A stretch of DNA of 7,384 nucleotides from positions 1-7,384 of the forward strand of contig CAMPHX010000054.1 in the NCBI GenBank assembly GCA_946886085.1, given 5' to 3'. The notes beneath the pieces were generated by a model. It saw only the letters and a list, made by a program, of their open reading frames with translations, did no database searches and was not told the origin of the DNA. Below, one piece after another: positions 5,980 through 7,384 of the stretch (position 1 is the stretch's first letter; every line of letters starts with the position of its first letter). Position numbers and translations under genes: made by a program. Source of the stretch: an uncultured Flavobacteriales bacterium. Lineage in GTDB: Bacteria; Bacteroidota; Bacteroidia; Flavobacteriales; Vicingaceae.

Positions 5980-7335
5980 TTAAACTACACCTTGGTCAAT
6001 CATTGCATCAGCAACTTTAACAAAACCGGCAATGTTGGCTCCTTTAAAGTAATCTACATAATCACCTTCTTTTCCGTACTTCATACATTCTTTGTGAATA
6101 CATTCCATAATGCTTTTTAAACGTTGATCAACTTTTTTGGCAGACCAATAAGAGTGAGTAGCATTTTGGTTCATTTCTAAACCTGAAGTTGCTACACCTC
6201 CTGCATTTGAAGCTTTTCCCGGTGAGAATAAAATTTTGCTTTTTTGGATGATTTTAAATGCTTCGGGAGTTGTTGGCATATTAGCCACTTCAACAATACA
6301 AATCACACCATTTTTAATAAGTGCTTCTGCCCCATCTGCTTTTAATTCATTTTGCGTAGCACAAGGCATCGCAATATCTACTTTTTGTTCCCATGGATGT
6401 TTGTTTGGGAAAAATTTAACTCCGTATTTTTTGGCATAAGGTTCAATAACATCATTGTTACTGGCTCTTAATTCTAACATGTATTCAATTTTTTCACCGG
6501 AAACACCTGCTGGGTCGTAAATGTAACCATCAGGACCAGAAAGAGTAACTACTTTGGCACCTAATTCAGCAGCTTTTTTGGTCACTCCCCAAGCAACATT
6601 ACCAAAACCTGAAACAGCAATGGTTTTACCTTTTATGTCCATTCCTTTAGAGGCTAACATAGATTGTAAGAAATATACTGCTCCAAAACCGGTAGCTTCA
6701 GGACGAAGTAATGAACCTCCCCAGTTAAAGCTTTTTCCTGTAATAACTCCTGTAAATTCATTTTTTAATCTTTTATACTGACCAAACAGATAACCAATTT
6801 CCCTAGCCCCAACACCTATATCTCCCGCAGGTACATCTGTATTTGGACCAATATGACGAAATAATTCCGACATAAATGATTGGCAAAAACGCATTACTTC
6901 ATTGTCTGACTTTCCTCTTGGGTCAAAATCAGAACCACCTTTACCACCTCCCATAGGAAGAGTAGTTAATGCATTTTTAAAAGTTTGTTCAAAACCTAAA
7001 AATTTAAGAATAGAAAGGTTTACTGATGGATGAAAACGTAACCCACCTTTATATGGACCTATAGCAGAATTATATTCTACTCTGTATCCGGTATTAATTT
7101 GTACTTCTCCTTTATCATCAATCCATGGAACTCTGAAAATGATAGTCCTTTCAGGCTCCACCATTCTGTCTAAGATTTTTGCCTTAACATATTTTGGGTG
7201 ATTGGCAACGAAAGGAATAATTGTTTCTGCAATTTCCTCTACTGCCTGAATGAATTCTGTTTCATGGGCATACTTACTTCTAATGCGATCCATGAAAGCC
7301 TTAACTTCAGCCTCGTGTTTTGACATGTTTGACAT
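5980..7335 (-). CDS. gdhA: hexameric glutamate dehydrogenase
   Basis: This enzyme interconverts glutamate and 2-oxoglutarate plus ammonium using NAD(P)(H), in the cytoplasm. The 451 residues match the usual bacterial hexameric (about 450-residue) class, so the protein is complete. The substrate-site residues are present with the family's spacing: K96 in GPYKGGLRF, K120 in EQTFKNAL, catalytic K132 in PMGGGKGGSDFDP, and D172 in VPAGDIGVGAREIG. The dinucleotide-binding turn is SGFGNVAWG (242-250), followed by TLSGPDGYIYDP (264-275). The C-terminus has NAGGVATSGLEM (377-388) and GANIAGFVKVADAM (432-445). Assimilatory NADP use is the common annotation for this class, but the GPDG turn resembles the NAD-type enzyme of Clostridium symbiosum, so coenzyme preference is open. 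Two in-frame ATGs (7335 and 7326, M1 and M4) are both possible starts; neither has a Shine-Dalgarno sequence. A terminator lies 23 bases after the stop, and the gene appears to be transcribed alone. Confidence 0.97.
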   Translation of the reverse strand: MSNMSKHEAEVKAFMDRIRSKYAHETEFIQAVEEIAETIIPFVANHPKYVKAKILDRMVEPERTIIFRVPWIDDKGEVQINTGYRVEYNSAIGPYKGGLRFHPSVNLSILKFLGFEQTFKNALTTLPMGGGKGGSDFDPRGKSDNEVMRFCQSFMSELFRHIGPNTDVPAGDIGVGAREIGYLFGQYKRLKNEFTGVITGKSFNWGGSLLRPEATGFGAVYFLQSMLASKGMDIKGKTIAVSGFGNVAWGVTKKAAELGAKVVTLSGPDGYIYDPAGVSGEKIEYMLELRASNNDVIEPYAKKYGVKFFPNKHPWEQKVDIAMPCATQNELKADGAEALIKNGVICIVEVANMPTTPEAFKIIQKSKILFSPGKASNAGGVATSGLEMNQNATHSYWSAKKVDQRLKSIMECIHKECMKYGKEGDYVDYFKGANIAGFVKVADAMIDQGVV

Positions 7336-7384
7336 GATAAAAAAGTTTTTAATTTATAATTATTTAATAAAAAATTAAAAGCAA
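7336..7384 (-). promoter_or_regulatory. AT-rich leader upstream of gdhA, incomplete
   Basis: Only 4 of these 49 bases are G or C. I see no Shine-Dalgarno sequence and no clear TAnnTTTG box, so the gdhA promoter probably lies at or beyond the window edge. An AT-rich leader before the start codon is usual in Bacteroidota, where it helps keep the initiation region unstructured. Confidence 0.3.

Noticed and set aside
6236..6781. Two plus-strand open frames (6236-6439 and 6554-6781)
   Set aside because: They are antisense to glutamate dehydrogenase, whose conserved core explains why these frames stay open.

Overview
The window looks like ordinary chromosome from a member of the Bacteroidota, most likely Flavobacteriia or a close relative. 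The evidence is strongly AT-rich DNA, no Shine-Dalgarno sequence before any of the five starts, a TAnnTTTG-type promoter box, and short signal peptides ending in A|Q. All five genes lie on the minus strand, so transcription runs from high to low coordinates. I saw no mobile element, CRISPR array, tRNA or rRNA, and no gene-free stretch longer than about 125 bases.

In transcription order: (1) a hexameric glutamate dehydrogenase (7335-5980) with every substrate-site residue present, followed by a hairpin terminator (5956-5921). (2) A candidate promoter (5898-5891) and a 1008-residue secreted protein (5855-2829) made of two amidohydrolase lobes joined by a beta-rich segment and a KKDD linker. Only the C-terminal lobe keeps the metal ligands. 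(3) A 28-base block of four 7-base repeats (2828-2801) abutting that stop codon, in a 58-base gap. (4) A 431-residue secreted amidohydrolase-like protein (2770-1475) that has lost almost all metal ligands. (5) A SAM-dependent methyltransferase (1474-689) whose ATG directly follows the preceding TAA. (6) A GT2 glycosyltransferase of the dolichyl-phosphate glucosyltransferase (ALG5) type, starting 22 bases inside the methyltransferase gene and running off the window at base 1.

Glutamate dehydrogenase appears to be its own transcription unit, linking 2-oxoglutarate, ammonium and glutamate. The other four genes are packed as one probable operon. The two amidohydrolase proteins probably work together outside the cytoplasm on an unknown substrate. 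The methyltransferase and glycosyltransferase probably act on the same lipid-linked or surface glycoconjugate at the inner membrane. What connects the two pairs is unclear.

I found no clearly new system. The points most worth following are the three amidohydrolase lobes with a single complete active site, the mixed coenzyme signature of the glutamate dehydrogenase, and the 7-base repeat between the two amidohydrolase genes.
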